This document shows positions 50,333 to 59,900 of a stretch of DNA of 64,000 nucleotides, piece by piece. The stretch's first letter is position 1, and each line of letters begins with the position of its first letter. Under the pieces are notes generated by a model. That model was not told where the DNA came from. It was given only the letters and a program-made list of their open reading frames with translations, and searched no databases. The translations under genes were made by a program, and so were the position numbers. Origin of the DNA: Streptomyces phaeofaciens (GTDB taxonomy: Bacteria > Actinomycetota > Actinomycetes > Streptomycetales > Streptomycetaceae); assembly GCF_014648915.1 (NCBI RefSeq), contig NZ_BMSA01000001.1, positions 784,606-848,605 on the forward strand. The letters run 5' to 3'.

Positions 50333-53300
50333 CGGCCCGGGTCCGGCATCAGCAGGTTCTCCGACCACTGGAAGGTCATCGTCAGATCCTTCTGGCCCTC
50401 CGGGAAGGCCTTGGCGGCCGTCGACGACAGGCGCGATGCCATGGGGTCCTTCGCGCCGCCCTCGTATCCTTCCTTCGACACACCACGGGTCAGCGACTCC
50501 ACGGTCATCGACTGTGTGATCGTGAACTCCACGGACCCGCGTCGGGTCAGCTTGTTGTAGCCGGTGACGGTCGCCTTCAGGTTGAAGGAGCCCAGTGCCG
50601 CCCGGGTGGCGCCCTCCGCGGTGTCCGGGTCGTTGTCCCCCAGGAGCTGGGTGATGGCGTCGGAGACCTCGCCGGCCATCATGCCCTTGAGCGGCAGATC
50701 GTTCATGGCGGCACCGTACGCGGTCTTGTAGTCGAGGCCCTTGATGGTCTCCCCGACCTTCGTGCCCTTGCGGTGGGACAGGTACCTGCGCACGACGTCC
50801 AGCCAGATGTGCCGCTTGACGTCCTGCGTCATCTTGTCGCGCTCGTCGAACCGGTAGGCGCTCGGGGTGGCTCCCATGAACCACATGGACACGAGCTGGG
50901 TGGCGTTCGGGTTGAGGTAGTAGTGCGCGGGGAGGGTCATGCCGCTGTAGGTGGCCCAGCGGTACGCGGCCGCCGCCCTGCGGCCCAGCTCGTTCTGGCG
51001 CGTGTCCGTCGACCCCGTCGACCCGGTCGACGTCGAGGACGCGGTCCCGTGCTCTCGCTCCGGGTGGTACACGGAGTCCTCGTCGGGGACGCCGTTGCTG
51101 CACCCGGTGATGACGCCGGACATGCACTCGGGGACACCGAGACCGCTGGGGTCCGAGACGGTCGCCGGGTTCTGCGTCGCGTAGCTGTAGCCGTTCAGGG
51201 TCTGTGCCGCCCCCTCCTGGAGGACGGGGTCGACGCTGATGAACTGGCCGATGCCCGCGTCGTACTCCCGCGCCCCGACCTGCGTCAGTCCGGTGGAGGC
51301 GTCCTTGGGCTTGCCCAGGAACGCCTTGTCGTCGGGCCAGTCGGCCTCCTTGCCGCGCGACTCGCCGAAGGGGGTGGTGTAGCGCCGGGTGACGGCCTGC
51401 GTGCCCGCGTCGACGGCGACCGTGGACGTGCCGTGGTTGTCGCCGGCGAGCCAGGTCAGCTTCGCGGTGCCGCTCTCGTTGCTGCGCAGCGCGAGCGTGC
51501 TGTCCCCCTGCTTGTAGTAGCGCTGCGCCCAGTACCGGGACGTGCCGCCGGCGGTGTCGAGGTGGAGTTCGCTCCCGCCGAGGTAGAGCACGCTCTCGCC
51601 CTGGGTGTCGCGGCGGACGAGGAGTTCGCCGGCCGCGTCGTAGACGTAGTCCGTGGTGGACGTCGTACCGCCCGCGGCCGCCGGCTCGGTGACCCGGGCG
51701 AGGTCGCCCTCGTCGTTCCAGAGCAGACTCTGGGTGTTCTTGTCGTCGGGACGCTTGACGGTGTTGCCGGCGGTGTCGTAGCCGTACTGGGCGCCGACGC
51801 CGTCGCAGGTGGGTGTCGTGGTGGTGGCCATCAGGGTGTGCGGCTGGGTGGCTCCGGCGCGATAGCAGTACGTCGTGGTCGTGGACCCTCCGGTGCCGTG
51901 CTCGGTCTCGGTCGTGCGCTGGCCGGAGTCGCCGTAGGCGTAGCTCGTCCAGTAGGGGGCGGCGCCGCCGAGCCCCGCGGTGCTGCGCGTGGTGGCGCAG
52001 TCCCCGCCGGCCGGCGTCCACACGTCGGTCAGGCGCTGGTAGCCGTCGTAGCCGAAGCACTGGTGGTCGGCCGCTCCGGCACCGCCGAGGGTGGTGGCGT
52101 CGGAGATCCCGGTGACGTTGCCGGCCGTGTCGTACGCGTAGGACAGGTTGAGCGCGTCGTAGGCGTGGGTCTGGCCGCGCACCTCGGTGCGCAGCAGCCG
52201 GCCGGTGCCGTCCTCGTAGTCGTGGACGACGTCGAGCTTCGCCACGCCGGTGGCCTCCGAGACGCCGAGGCGGCGCGTGGAGACCTGGGACAGGTCGGTG
52301 TACGTGGTGCCCAGGACGACGCCCTGGCCCCCGGCGGTGAGGGTGGTGGCCAGCCCCCGGTCGCTGTAGCCGTACTCGATCGTCTCCGCCGCGAGACCGC
52401 CGGCCGCGGGCTCCTTCGTCCACTGGAGCGTGCCGTCGACGTTGTAGTAGCTGGAGAAGTCCAGCACGTTCGAGGCCAGCGCCTTCGAGGAGACCATGGG
52501 GTCGTCGGCGGGCAGGGTCAGCCGGGTGCCGGTGGCGTGGTAGAGGGTGTCGTACGCCGTCACGCTCTGGACGTACGCGGGCCCGGTCGCGCCGCCCGTG
52601 TACCGGGTGGAGGACGCCGGTTTGCCCTTGCCGCCGGGGACGGTGTCGTAGGCGAAGTGGCTGAGTTTGTTGGCGTCGGTCTTCTGCGCCGCGAGCACCG
52701 AGGCCGTACCGAGGTCCGCGCCGGCGGCGGACTTCCAGGTGTCGGTGACCCGGCCGAGCGCGTCATAGGCGGAGATCACCGCGTGGCCGGTGGAGTCCTT
52801 GGTCCAGGACACCTGGTCGAGCGGTGTGAAGCCGGTGGTCGTGGTGCCCTTGTCGGGGTCGGCCAGCGAGGTCTGGCGTCCGTACAGGTCGTAGCCGTAC
52901 GTCCAGACGGCGCCGTCCGGGCCGGTGAGCGTCTTCTTCCTGCCGTCGGGCCGGTACGCGTACCGGGTGCCGGTGTGATCCGCGCCGACGGCACCGCCGA
53001 ACTCGGTGTCGGCGGCGGAGGTGCCGGCGTACCGGCGCTGCTCCACCGTGCGGCCCAGGGCGTCGGTGACGGTGCGGGTGGCGGAGCCGCCGGGGACGCC
53101 GGTCGTGGCGGTGGAGTCACCGGTGTAGGAGGTCGTGGTCTGCCACTTCTGCACGCCGCCGACGAGGAAGGCGGTGCTCACGGGCCGGCCGGCCGCGTCG
53201 TAGCCGGTCTTCGTCAGGCTGGGCGTCTCGCCGTACTCGGCCCGGCTGTACGTCCCCGAGGGCGCGGCCGCGTCGAAGATGTCCTCGTAGGTCTCGTAGG

Positions 53301-56300
53301 CCAGGCCCCGGCTGTCGTAGCGGGTGTCGGTGAGGATGCGTCCGCCGGTCGCGCCCGGCGTCTGGGTCTGGAGGACCCGCAGCATCGAGTCGTAGACGGT
53401 GTAGCTGGTCAGGTAGGTGTCGCCGTCCGCCTTCAGCGTGCCCATCGACGTCCATGAGGGGGCGCCGGCGGTGACGGAGTAGCGGAAGACGTAGGTGGCC
53501 TTCTGCCCGCCGGAGTGGCTGCGGTTGGGCAGCCACACGGAGGTGGTGCGGCCGAGGGCGTCGTACTCCGTCTCGGTGAGGTAGTTGTTGGTGTCGTAGG
53601 CCTTGGTGGTCAGGCCACGCGCCGGGTCGAAGAAGGTGTAGGACTTCTGCGTCTTGGAGTTGGTGGTCTGGGTGCGGGTCAGCGGGCCGGTGGTCGTCGG
53701 GGTGTAGGCGACGGTGGTGGGGTTGCCGTCCGCGTCGGTGGTGGTCAGGGGGCGGCCCAGCACGTCGTAGGTGGTGCGGCCGGCGGTCTGCCAGGACGCC
53801 GGGTTGCGCTCACCGCCGGTCGCGGTGGCCGGGTAGCCCGCCGGGCGGCCCTTCCAGGTCGCCTCGCCCTTGGTGGGTGTCTGCGTCGCGCTCCACACCG
53901 TGGCCGTGGCGTTGTCGTAGACGGTGGCGGTGTCGGACAGGACGTCGCCCGCGGTGCCCGTGTTCGCCGGCAGGGACAGGGCGGTGTCCGCGACCGAGCA
54001 GGCCCGGCCCACGACCCTGGTCCGGGAGATCAGGGAGGTGATGCCCGCGCTCGCGTTGCGGGCGTACCAGGTGCGGGTGCAGCTCTCGTCGCCCGACGTG
54101 GCGGTGTCACCCGTGTCGTCGACCCTGGACGCCATCCCCTGGTCGTCGAAGGCGGTGGACGTGGTGCGCGACCGCCAGGTGCCGGACGCGGTCAGATGGA
54201 CGGAGGTCGTGGCCTTGGCGGTGCGGACGAAGTACGCCTCGGTGTCGGCGTACGACTTGTGCTGGGTGGCGGTGCGCTGCGACCACGGGTCGTCGACGCT
54301 CACCGTGACCGGCGTGGTGCCGTTGTAGGTGATCCGCTGGCGCAGGAAGCCGGCGAACTGGTCACTGTCCTTCTGGGCGGGGACGCTCAGGCCGGTGACC
54401 GGGACGGCGGAGACACTCGCGGAACGGCGCGTGTCCGGGTCGAGCTTGCCGTCGCCGCCCAGGATCCGGTCGCCGTCCATGCCCTGGAGATAGACCGACG
54501 TCACCTTGGACAGATTGCCCCCGGTGCCCTTGGTGGAGGTGACGGTGCCGTAGCCGCGCCACACCGACCAGGTGCGCTCGTCCGACGGGGTCAGCGGCGA
54601 GTCGTTGTAGTGCCAGGCCGGGTCGGCGTACGTGTAGCTGTCGACCACGTTGTCGTTGTGGCCGGCGGGGTCGCTGGTGACGACGGCGAGCACCCGGTAC
54701 TTGTGGAACCAGTCGAGCGACGTCTCCTCGGCGCCGTTGACGTGCCAGTACTGCGGGTAGCAGGACCTGGCGTTGTCGTCCTCGGCGGTGGGCATGGCGC
54801 TGCCGCGCACGCACTCCGGGCCGGAGAGCGTCACGTCGGTGATGGCGCCCGTCTCCGAGGTGACGGTACGGATGCGGGGCCGGGACAGCGGCAGGATGTC
54901 GTCGGTCGCGTCCACGCGGTTGGGCCGCATGTCGTAGGTGAAGGTGACCGGGTCGACGGCGACGGCGGTGCCGGCCCTGCCGGTCCGGGTGAGGCTCTTG
55001 AGGGTCAGCGTCTGGTCCGAGGTGTCGCCGATGTCACCGCCGTCCAGGAACTGCTGGGCCAGCGCCCAGGAGTCGACGGGGGTGAAGGCGCCGGTGCCGG
55101 CCGACCAGACGGACGTGTCGACGCCGGTCAGGCGTTTGCGGGAGAAGAAGTTGGGGCTCCGCGCGTCGCAGTCCGCGCCGGAGGCACAGATCGCGTCGAA
55201 CGGCACGTCCGGCCAGTTCTGCGAGGTGGAGTCCTTCAGCTCGGAGCAGTCCGCGGCCGTGCAGCGCTCCGCGTACGTGAACTCGACCTTGGCGGAGGTG
55301 ACCCCGGAGAACAGGGCGTCGGCCCGCTGCCCGTAGAGGACCTTGGTGAGGTGGCCGCCGCGGACGTAGGACGCGGTGGCGGTGCTCGCGCCGTTCTTGG
55401 CGTAGGAGTTGGTCTCCTTCGTGTACCAGTACGACATGGCGTTGTCGTGCGGGTCCTCGACGTAGTCGAGGTTCCACCGCCAGGCCTGGGTGACGGCGCG
55501 GTCGGCGAAGGCACTGCCCCTGTCGTAGCCCGGCTCGCCCGAGTCGTCGCCGAACACCGGTGTCGTCCATACCGAGTTGGTGCGTTCGGTGCCGGCGCCC
55601 GGCAGCTTGTTCAGGCCGAACACGTACCGGGTGCCGTCGCCGGTGGTCACCGTCCAGTACTCGCCGTTGTCGTCACCGTTGTCGCCGTCGGTCGAGAGGG
55701 TGACGGTGGAGGCGTCGTCGTTCTCCAGCCGCCAGACGCCGGTGGTGTCGTCCTTGACCAGTTCGGTCGCCTTGCCGTTGAGGACGAGGCTGGCGTTGTC
55801 GTACTTCCAGCACAGGTCCTTCTTGCCGGTCTGGCCGTCCTCGTCGCAACTGCCGTAGGAGCGCTCGACGTAGGAGTTCACCGTCAGGTCGAAGCCTTCG
55901 CCGGCCTGCGCCGACTGGTTGTTCGTCGAGGCCGTCTTCCCGTCGACGACACCCGAGTTGTAGGAGAGGGCCAGCGGGGGAGTGGGGCCCTGCGCCGGTG
56001 GCACGCTCATCGGGTAGGACCAGGTGAACGCGCCCGAGGACGCGCCGGCCTCCCAGGTCGCCGAGGGGGACAGCTGGCTCGCGCGGTAGCTGCCCGCGCC
56101 GGACGCGGAGTCGCCGGAGTCGGTCGCGGCCAGGGCCAGGACCGTCGGTGCCGCGGCCGACAGGGCGACCGTGCCGGTCACGGACTGCCCGTCGATGTCG
56201 TTGCGGGACGCCACCGGGGTGGTGCGGCGGCACTCGGCCTTCCCCGGGGTGGTCAGGGCGCACCGCGGCAGGCTCACCAGGCCCAGCCGGCCCGCCCAGC

Positions 56301-56832
56301 CGCCGCCGTACGCGGAGGCGAACCGGCCGTAGTCCAGGCCGATGTCCGCGGTCCCGGCCCGTCCGGCGCGCACGGCGAGCACCACGCCCTTGACACCCAG
56401 GCGTGTTGCGGCGTCGTGCCCGAGCACCTGTACGGCGGCGGTGCCCGACGCGGCCCGCTTCGCGGACTTCGGGGCGGTGAGGGTGAGGGGCAACTCGCCG
56501 ACGGCCACCGGCGTGTTCGCCGCCGGTGTGATGCTCAGGCTGCGGTCGGCCGCCTCGGGCCAGTCGGCCCGCTGTTCGGCCCTGGCCCGGCCGGCCTGGC
56601 CGTCGTTCTTCTTCCGGTAGGCGGCGACGCGTGCGCGTTCCGCCCGGGCGCCGGGCGTGGTGACCGGCTCGGTCCTGCTGATGTCCCGTTGCCAGAGGGC
56701 CGCGAGAGGCTTCGGCCGCTCGGCCGCCTGGGCGACGGACAGCGCGCCGCCGGTCACACTCAGGGCGAGCCCGAGCGCCAGCCCGGGGACGACGACCCGG
56801 GCACGCCGACGAGGTGTGCGTTTGCCGAACAT
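50329..56832 (-). CDS. giant secreted RHS/YD-repeat protein with a C-terminal variable tail
   Basis: 2167 residues. Signal peptide: RRRARVVVPGLALGLALSVT to about residue 36. Residues 40-700 are an N-terminal beta-rich region (SpvB/TcaC-like, with ASSGAFTWSYPMSVPPAQGP); then many YD repeats (YDALGRTTSVW, YDAAGRPVST, YDLYGRQTSL, YDALGRVTDTW, YDTAGNVTGI, YDAAGELLVRRD) forming a hollow shell. The core ends with GAREYDAGIGQFISVDPV and NPATVSDPSGL, the RHS boundary motif. The 269-residue tail after it (51138 to 50329) is not repeat: it has a Ser/Thr/Gly linker, a helical part (DVKRHIWLDVVRRYLSHRKG) and a beta part (GSVEFTITQSMTVESLTRG). RHS tails are usually toxins; I do not recognise this one. ATG 56832 follows GGGAG. 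No T6SS or T7SS genes are near, so export is by Sec. Confidence 0.92.
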   Translation of the reverse strand: MFGKRTPRRRARVVVPGLALGLALSVTGGALSVAQAAERPKPLAALWQRDISRTEPVTTPGARAERARVAAYRKKNDGQAGRARAEQRADWPEAADRSLSITPAANTPVAVGELPLTLTAPKSAKRAASGTAAVQVLGHDAATRLGVKGVVLAVRAGRAGTADIGLDYGRFASAYGGGWAGRLGLVSLPRCALTTPGKAECRRTTPVASRNDIDGQSVTGTVALSAAAPTVLALAATDSGDSASGAGSYRASQLSPSATWEAGASSGAFTWSYPMSVPPAQGPTPPLALSYNSGVVDGKTASTNNQSAQAGEGFDLTVNSYVERSYGSCDEDGQTGKKDLCWKYDNASLVLNGKATELVKDDTTGVWRLENDDASTVTLSTDGDNGDDNGEYWTVTTGDGTRYVFGLNKLPGAGTERTNSVWTTPVFGDDSGEPGYDRGSAFADRAVTQAWRWNLDYVEDPHDNAMSYWYTKETNSYAKNGASTATASYVRGGHLTKVLYGQRADALFSGVTSAKVEFTYAERCTAADCSELKDSTSQNWPDVPFDAICASGADCDARSPNFFSRKRLTGVDTSVWSAGTGAFTPVDSWALAQQFLDGGDIGDTSDQTLTLKSLTRTGRAGTAVAVDPVTFTYDMRPNRVDATDDILPLSRPRIRTVTSETGAITDVTLSGPECVRGSAMPTAEDDNARSCYPQYWHVNGAEETSLDWFHKYRVLAVVTSDPAGHNDNVVDSYTYADPAWHYNDSPLTPSDERTWSVWRGYGTVTSTKGTGGNLSKVTSVYLQGMDGDRILGGDGKLDPDTRRSASVSAVPVTGLSVPAQKDSDQFAGFLRQRITYNGTTPVTVSVDDPWSQRTATQHKSYADTEAYFVRTAKATTSVHLTASGTWRSRTTSTAFDDQGMASRVDDTGDTATSGDESCTRTWYARNASAGITSLISRTRVVGRACSVADTALSLPANTGTAGDVLSDTATVYDNATATVWSATQTPTKGEATWKGRPAGYPATATGGERNPASWQTAGRTTYDVLGRPLTTTDADGNPTTVAYTPTTTGPLTRTQTTNSKTQKSYTFFDPARGLTTKAYDTNNYLTETEYDALGRTTSVWLPNRSHSGGQKATYVFRYSVTAGAPSWTSMGTLKADGDTYLTSYTVYDSMLRVLQTQTPGATGGRILTDTRYDSRGLAYETYEDIFDAAAPSGTYSRAEYGETPSLTKTGYDAAGRPVSTAFLVGGVQKWQTTTSYTGDSTATTGVPGGSATRTVTDALGRTVEQRRYAGTSAADTEFGGAVGADHTGTRYAYRPDGRKKTLTGPDGAVWTYGYDLYGRQTSLADPDKGTTTTGFTPLDQVSWTKDSTGHAVISAYDALGRVTDTWKSAAGADLGTASVLAAQKTDANKLSHFAYDTVPGGKGKPASSTRYTGGATGPAYVQSVTAYDTLYHATGTRLTLPADDPMVSSKALASNVLDFSSYYNVDGTLQWTKEPAAGGLAAETIEYGYSDRGLATTLTAGGQGVVLGTTYTDLSQVSTRRLGVSEATGVAKLDVVHDYEDGTGRLLRTEVRGQTHAYDALNLSYAYDTAGNVTGISDATTLGGAGAADHQCFGYDGYQRLTDVWTPAGGDCATTRSTAGLGGAAPYWTSYAYGDSGQRTTETEHGTGGSTTTTYCYRAGATQPHTLMATTTTPTCDGVGAQYGYDTAGNTVKRPDDKNTQSLLWNDEGDLARVTEPAAAGGTTSTTDYVYDAAGELLVRRDTQGESVLYLGGSELHLDTAGGTSRYWAQRYYKQGDSTLALRSNESGTAKLTWLAGDNHGTSTVAVDAGTQAVTRRYTTPFGESRGKEADWPDDKAFLGKPKDASTGLTQVGAREYDAGIGQFISVDPVLQEGAAQTLNGYSYATQNPATVSDPSGLGVPECMSGVITGCSNGVPDEDSVYHPEREHGTASSTSTGSTGSTDTRQNELGRRAAAAYRWATYSGMTLPAHYYLNPNATQLVSMWFMGATPSAYRFDERDKMTQDVKRHIWLDVVRRYLSHRKGTKVGETIKGLDYKTAYGAAMNDLPLKGMMAGEVSDAITQLLGDNDPDTAEGATRAALGSFNLKATVTGYNKLTRRGSVEFTITQSMTVESLTRGVSKEGYEGGAKDPMASRLSSTAAKAFPEGQKDLTMTFQWSENLLMPDPGR

Positions 56833-56952
56833 GAGAGATGACTCCCGGTGGAGGTTGGGGAAGTGCCAGGAGGACAGGGGGAGCGCCCGCCGGACGGCGG
56901 GAGCGCTCCAGGGCGCTCCCCGGTGCTGGGCGGGGCTCAGGGAGGGGAGGGA

Positions 56953-56987
56953 GGCGGCCGGCACCGGAGTCACCGGGGCCGGCCGCC
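56953..56987 (-). terminator. hairpin between LamG and RHS genes
   Basis: Arms GGCGGCCGG / CCGGCCGCC with inner CCGG pairs lie ten bases past the LamG stop. It may lower RHS expression relative to LamG or stabilise the upstream mRNA. Confidence 0.55.
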
Positions 56988-56996
56988 GCCGGGACG

Positions 56997-59900
56997 TCAG
57001 CCGATCATCGTCTCGAGCTGGTCGCTGTCGGCCGCCGCACCGGCCCAGATCCGGATGTCGCCGATCCTCGCGGGCAGGAAACGGCCCCATGCCCCGCCGG
57101 CGTACCCCTTGCCGACGGCCAGTTCACCCTGGCCGATCTTCGCCGTGTACGGGGTCTCCACGTCGTTGCGCGAGGCGTCGAGGTAGAGGCGGATCGTGCC
57201 GTCCTGGGCGTCGTACACGCCGGTGAGGCGGACCTTGCCGGAGGTGACGGCGGCGTTGTCGGAGGTGACCGCGGTGAAGCTGCCGTCACTGTTCACACGG
57301 CCGAACTTCCAGAACCCCGACGGGTCCTCGTGCAGGTTCCCCTCGTCGTCGAACCAGGTCTCGGTGCCGGTCCGGTGGTACCACAGGCCCCACGCCGAAC
57401 CGTCGGCCGTGCGCTGGCCGAGGACCTGGCCGACGTAACCGGTGGGCTTGGCGGCGAGCGCGGTCCGGTCGAGTTCGACCTCGGTGGTCACCGTGAAGGA
57501 GCCGCTGTCGTCGACGACCGGGCCGGAGACGGTGGCCGCGTCGTCCGTGCCGTCCAGGACGATCGCCTCGCCGTCCAGGGAGGCGCCCCCGGACAGTGTC
57601 AGCGAGCGGGCGTAGCCGGTCACGGTGTCGGCCAGGGTGGTGCCGCTCGCGCCCTGCGGGTCGAAGGAGGCCATGAGTTCCGTGGCGGCGGCGGTGCCGG
57701 TGGAGTCCAGCAGCTTGGCCTCCTTGGCCACCTCCGCCGCCGGCAGCGCCTCCTGGAACACGGCGGCCTCGTCGATACGGCCCTTCCAGTACTGCGTGTA
57801 CGTGCCGTACACATAGCTGGCCCGGCCGAACTGCAGGGCCCCGTCGGGAGTCTGCTTCTCGCCGCCGGACGGCACGGCGACCGGGCTGCCCTGGGCGCGG
57901 CCGTTGACGTACAACTGGATGGTCCGGTCATCGGCGTCGTAGACGCCCGCGACATGGGTCCACACCTTCAGAGGCACGCCCGCCGTGTCCGCGCCGCTGG
58001 CCACGAACTGGCGCTGTCCGGCGCTGTCGGTCCAGTTGAAGCGGAAGATCCACTTCTTGACGCCGCCGGAGTAGTAGAGCGAGAAGCCCGAACTGTCGCT
58101 GCCCGTCTGGGACATGACGGTCCGGTACTCGGTGTCGTCCGTGAGGTAGGCCCACGCGGACGCGGTGTAGGAGGACTGGGTGTTGACCACCGGACCCGAG
58201 GTCGCGGCGTAGCCCGCCTGCCGGGCCGGGTCGGAGATGTCGTTCAGCCACAGCGAGCGGTCCAGCGAACCGCGGCGGCCCAGCCCCGACCATCCCGAAC
58301 CGGTGGTGTAGAGGGTCGCCGGATGGCGGGTCCCGTCGGTCGTCGCCGAGTCGGACGCGACGGTCTCACCGGAGCCGACGGCGCTGTCGTTGAAGTTCCA
58401 GCGGCTCGTGGCGCCCTTGCCCTCGGCCACGTTGAAGCGGATCGCCTTCGACTCCCCGGACTGGCCCGTGCCGACGCTGTCCACGGCCCGTACGTTCAGC
58501 ACCTGCACCCCGGACAGGGCGGGCTTCACGGAACGGGTCACCGACGACGTCCCCGACACCTTGGTCCACTTGGTGTCGGTGGCGAGCTTGTACTCGAACG
58601 CCACGACGTTCGCGTCCGCGGCGTTCTTGGTGAAGACGAACTGCCCGGCCTGGCCCGGTCCGCCGGTCGCGGCACCGCAGCCGTCGCCGTCGTCCGGGCA
58701 CACCGGGTACAGCGCGCCCGCCGGAGCGGTGACCGTCGGCGCCTTGGGGCGGGTGGAGTCGACCTGGAAGTAGCACCAGCCCTTGGTGGTGACGGTGCTG
58801 TGGCTCTCGATGCTGCTCGCGCCGTCGTTGTAGTAGGAGCGCGAGAACACCGCCATCCGGTACAGGGTGTTCTGCTTCAGGGTGACGGGGGAGGCCACCG
58901 TGACCTTGGTGCCGTCGCCCACGAAGCCGCTGGAGGGGCGGACGGGTTCCGTCTTCACCGTCCAGGTCCCGTCGGCCTGCTTCTCCTGCACGGAGAAGTG
59001 GGCGCGCAGCGTCGCCCCGCTCTCCCCGCCGGAGGCCGTCTGGACCACCCCCGCGTAGTTCGGCGTCGGGTCCGACAGCCAGGCCGGGTCCGCCGCGTTC
59101 GTCTCGCAGGCCGAGCCCACCACCGGGCTCGTGGGCACGTCGGGCAGGCCCACATAGCTCACCGACAGCACCGCGTCGTCGTCGAACCGCTTCCAGCCGT
59201 TCGGGTCGCCCTCGTCGCCGGCCTTCAGCATCACCGTCAGCCGGGCGAAGTCACCGGCCGCGAACTTCTGCACGGTGGACGTCAGGTTCTCGTACGACTG
59301 GCTCGGGTCGTCGTTGAACTCGATCGGCTTGGCGGGCTGGCTCGGGTCGCAGTTGCTGCCCCGGCCCGCCGAGACCGTACGGTCGCCCAGCACGTCCCAG
59401 TTGCTCGTCGGCCCCGGCCAGCGCGTCGCCGAGGAGATCTCCCCGGTCTTCACCAACTGGACCACCGAGGGGCTGCACGACATCGACCAGCGCTCGGTCA
59501 CCCGGAAGGTCGCGTCCAGGACGCGCTTGCCCTTGAGGCCGGACGGCGAGAACTCGAAGTACATCCGCTGCTTGTAGTTGGAGCCGCAGTAGTAGGCGTA
59601 ACCGCCCGTCACATACGTTCCGCACAGGCCGATGCCCTCACCGGTGTCACCGCCGGTGAAGTTGTAGAAGGCGTCGCCGTCCGACGACAGCACGGTCCGC
59701 TCGGACTCGTTCATCGACACGTTCGGGTCGATGAACTGCGGGTACACCGCGTCCTCGGCGGCCAGCAGCCCGGCGTCCGGCAGGACCGACACCGAGGCGG
59801 CGCGTGCCTTCACCGGCAGTACGGACATCCGGTCGCGCGGCCTCGGCGCACGGGCCGGATCCGCCGCGCCCGAGCCGTCGTCCACCACCTGGGTACCGCG

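Noticed and set aside
50287..56841. Long plus-strand frames (over 1000 codons each) opposite the RHS gene
   Set aside because: Shadows of a GC-rich gene: Gly/Arg/Val/Ala-rich, no domains, no ribosome sites.
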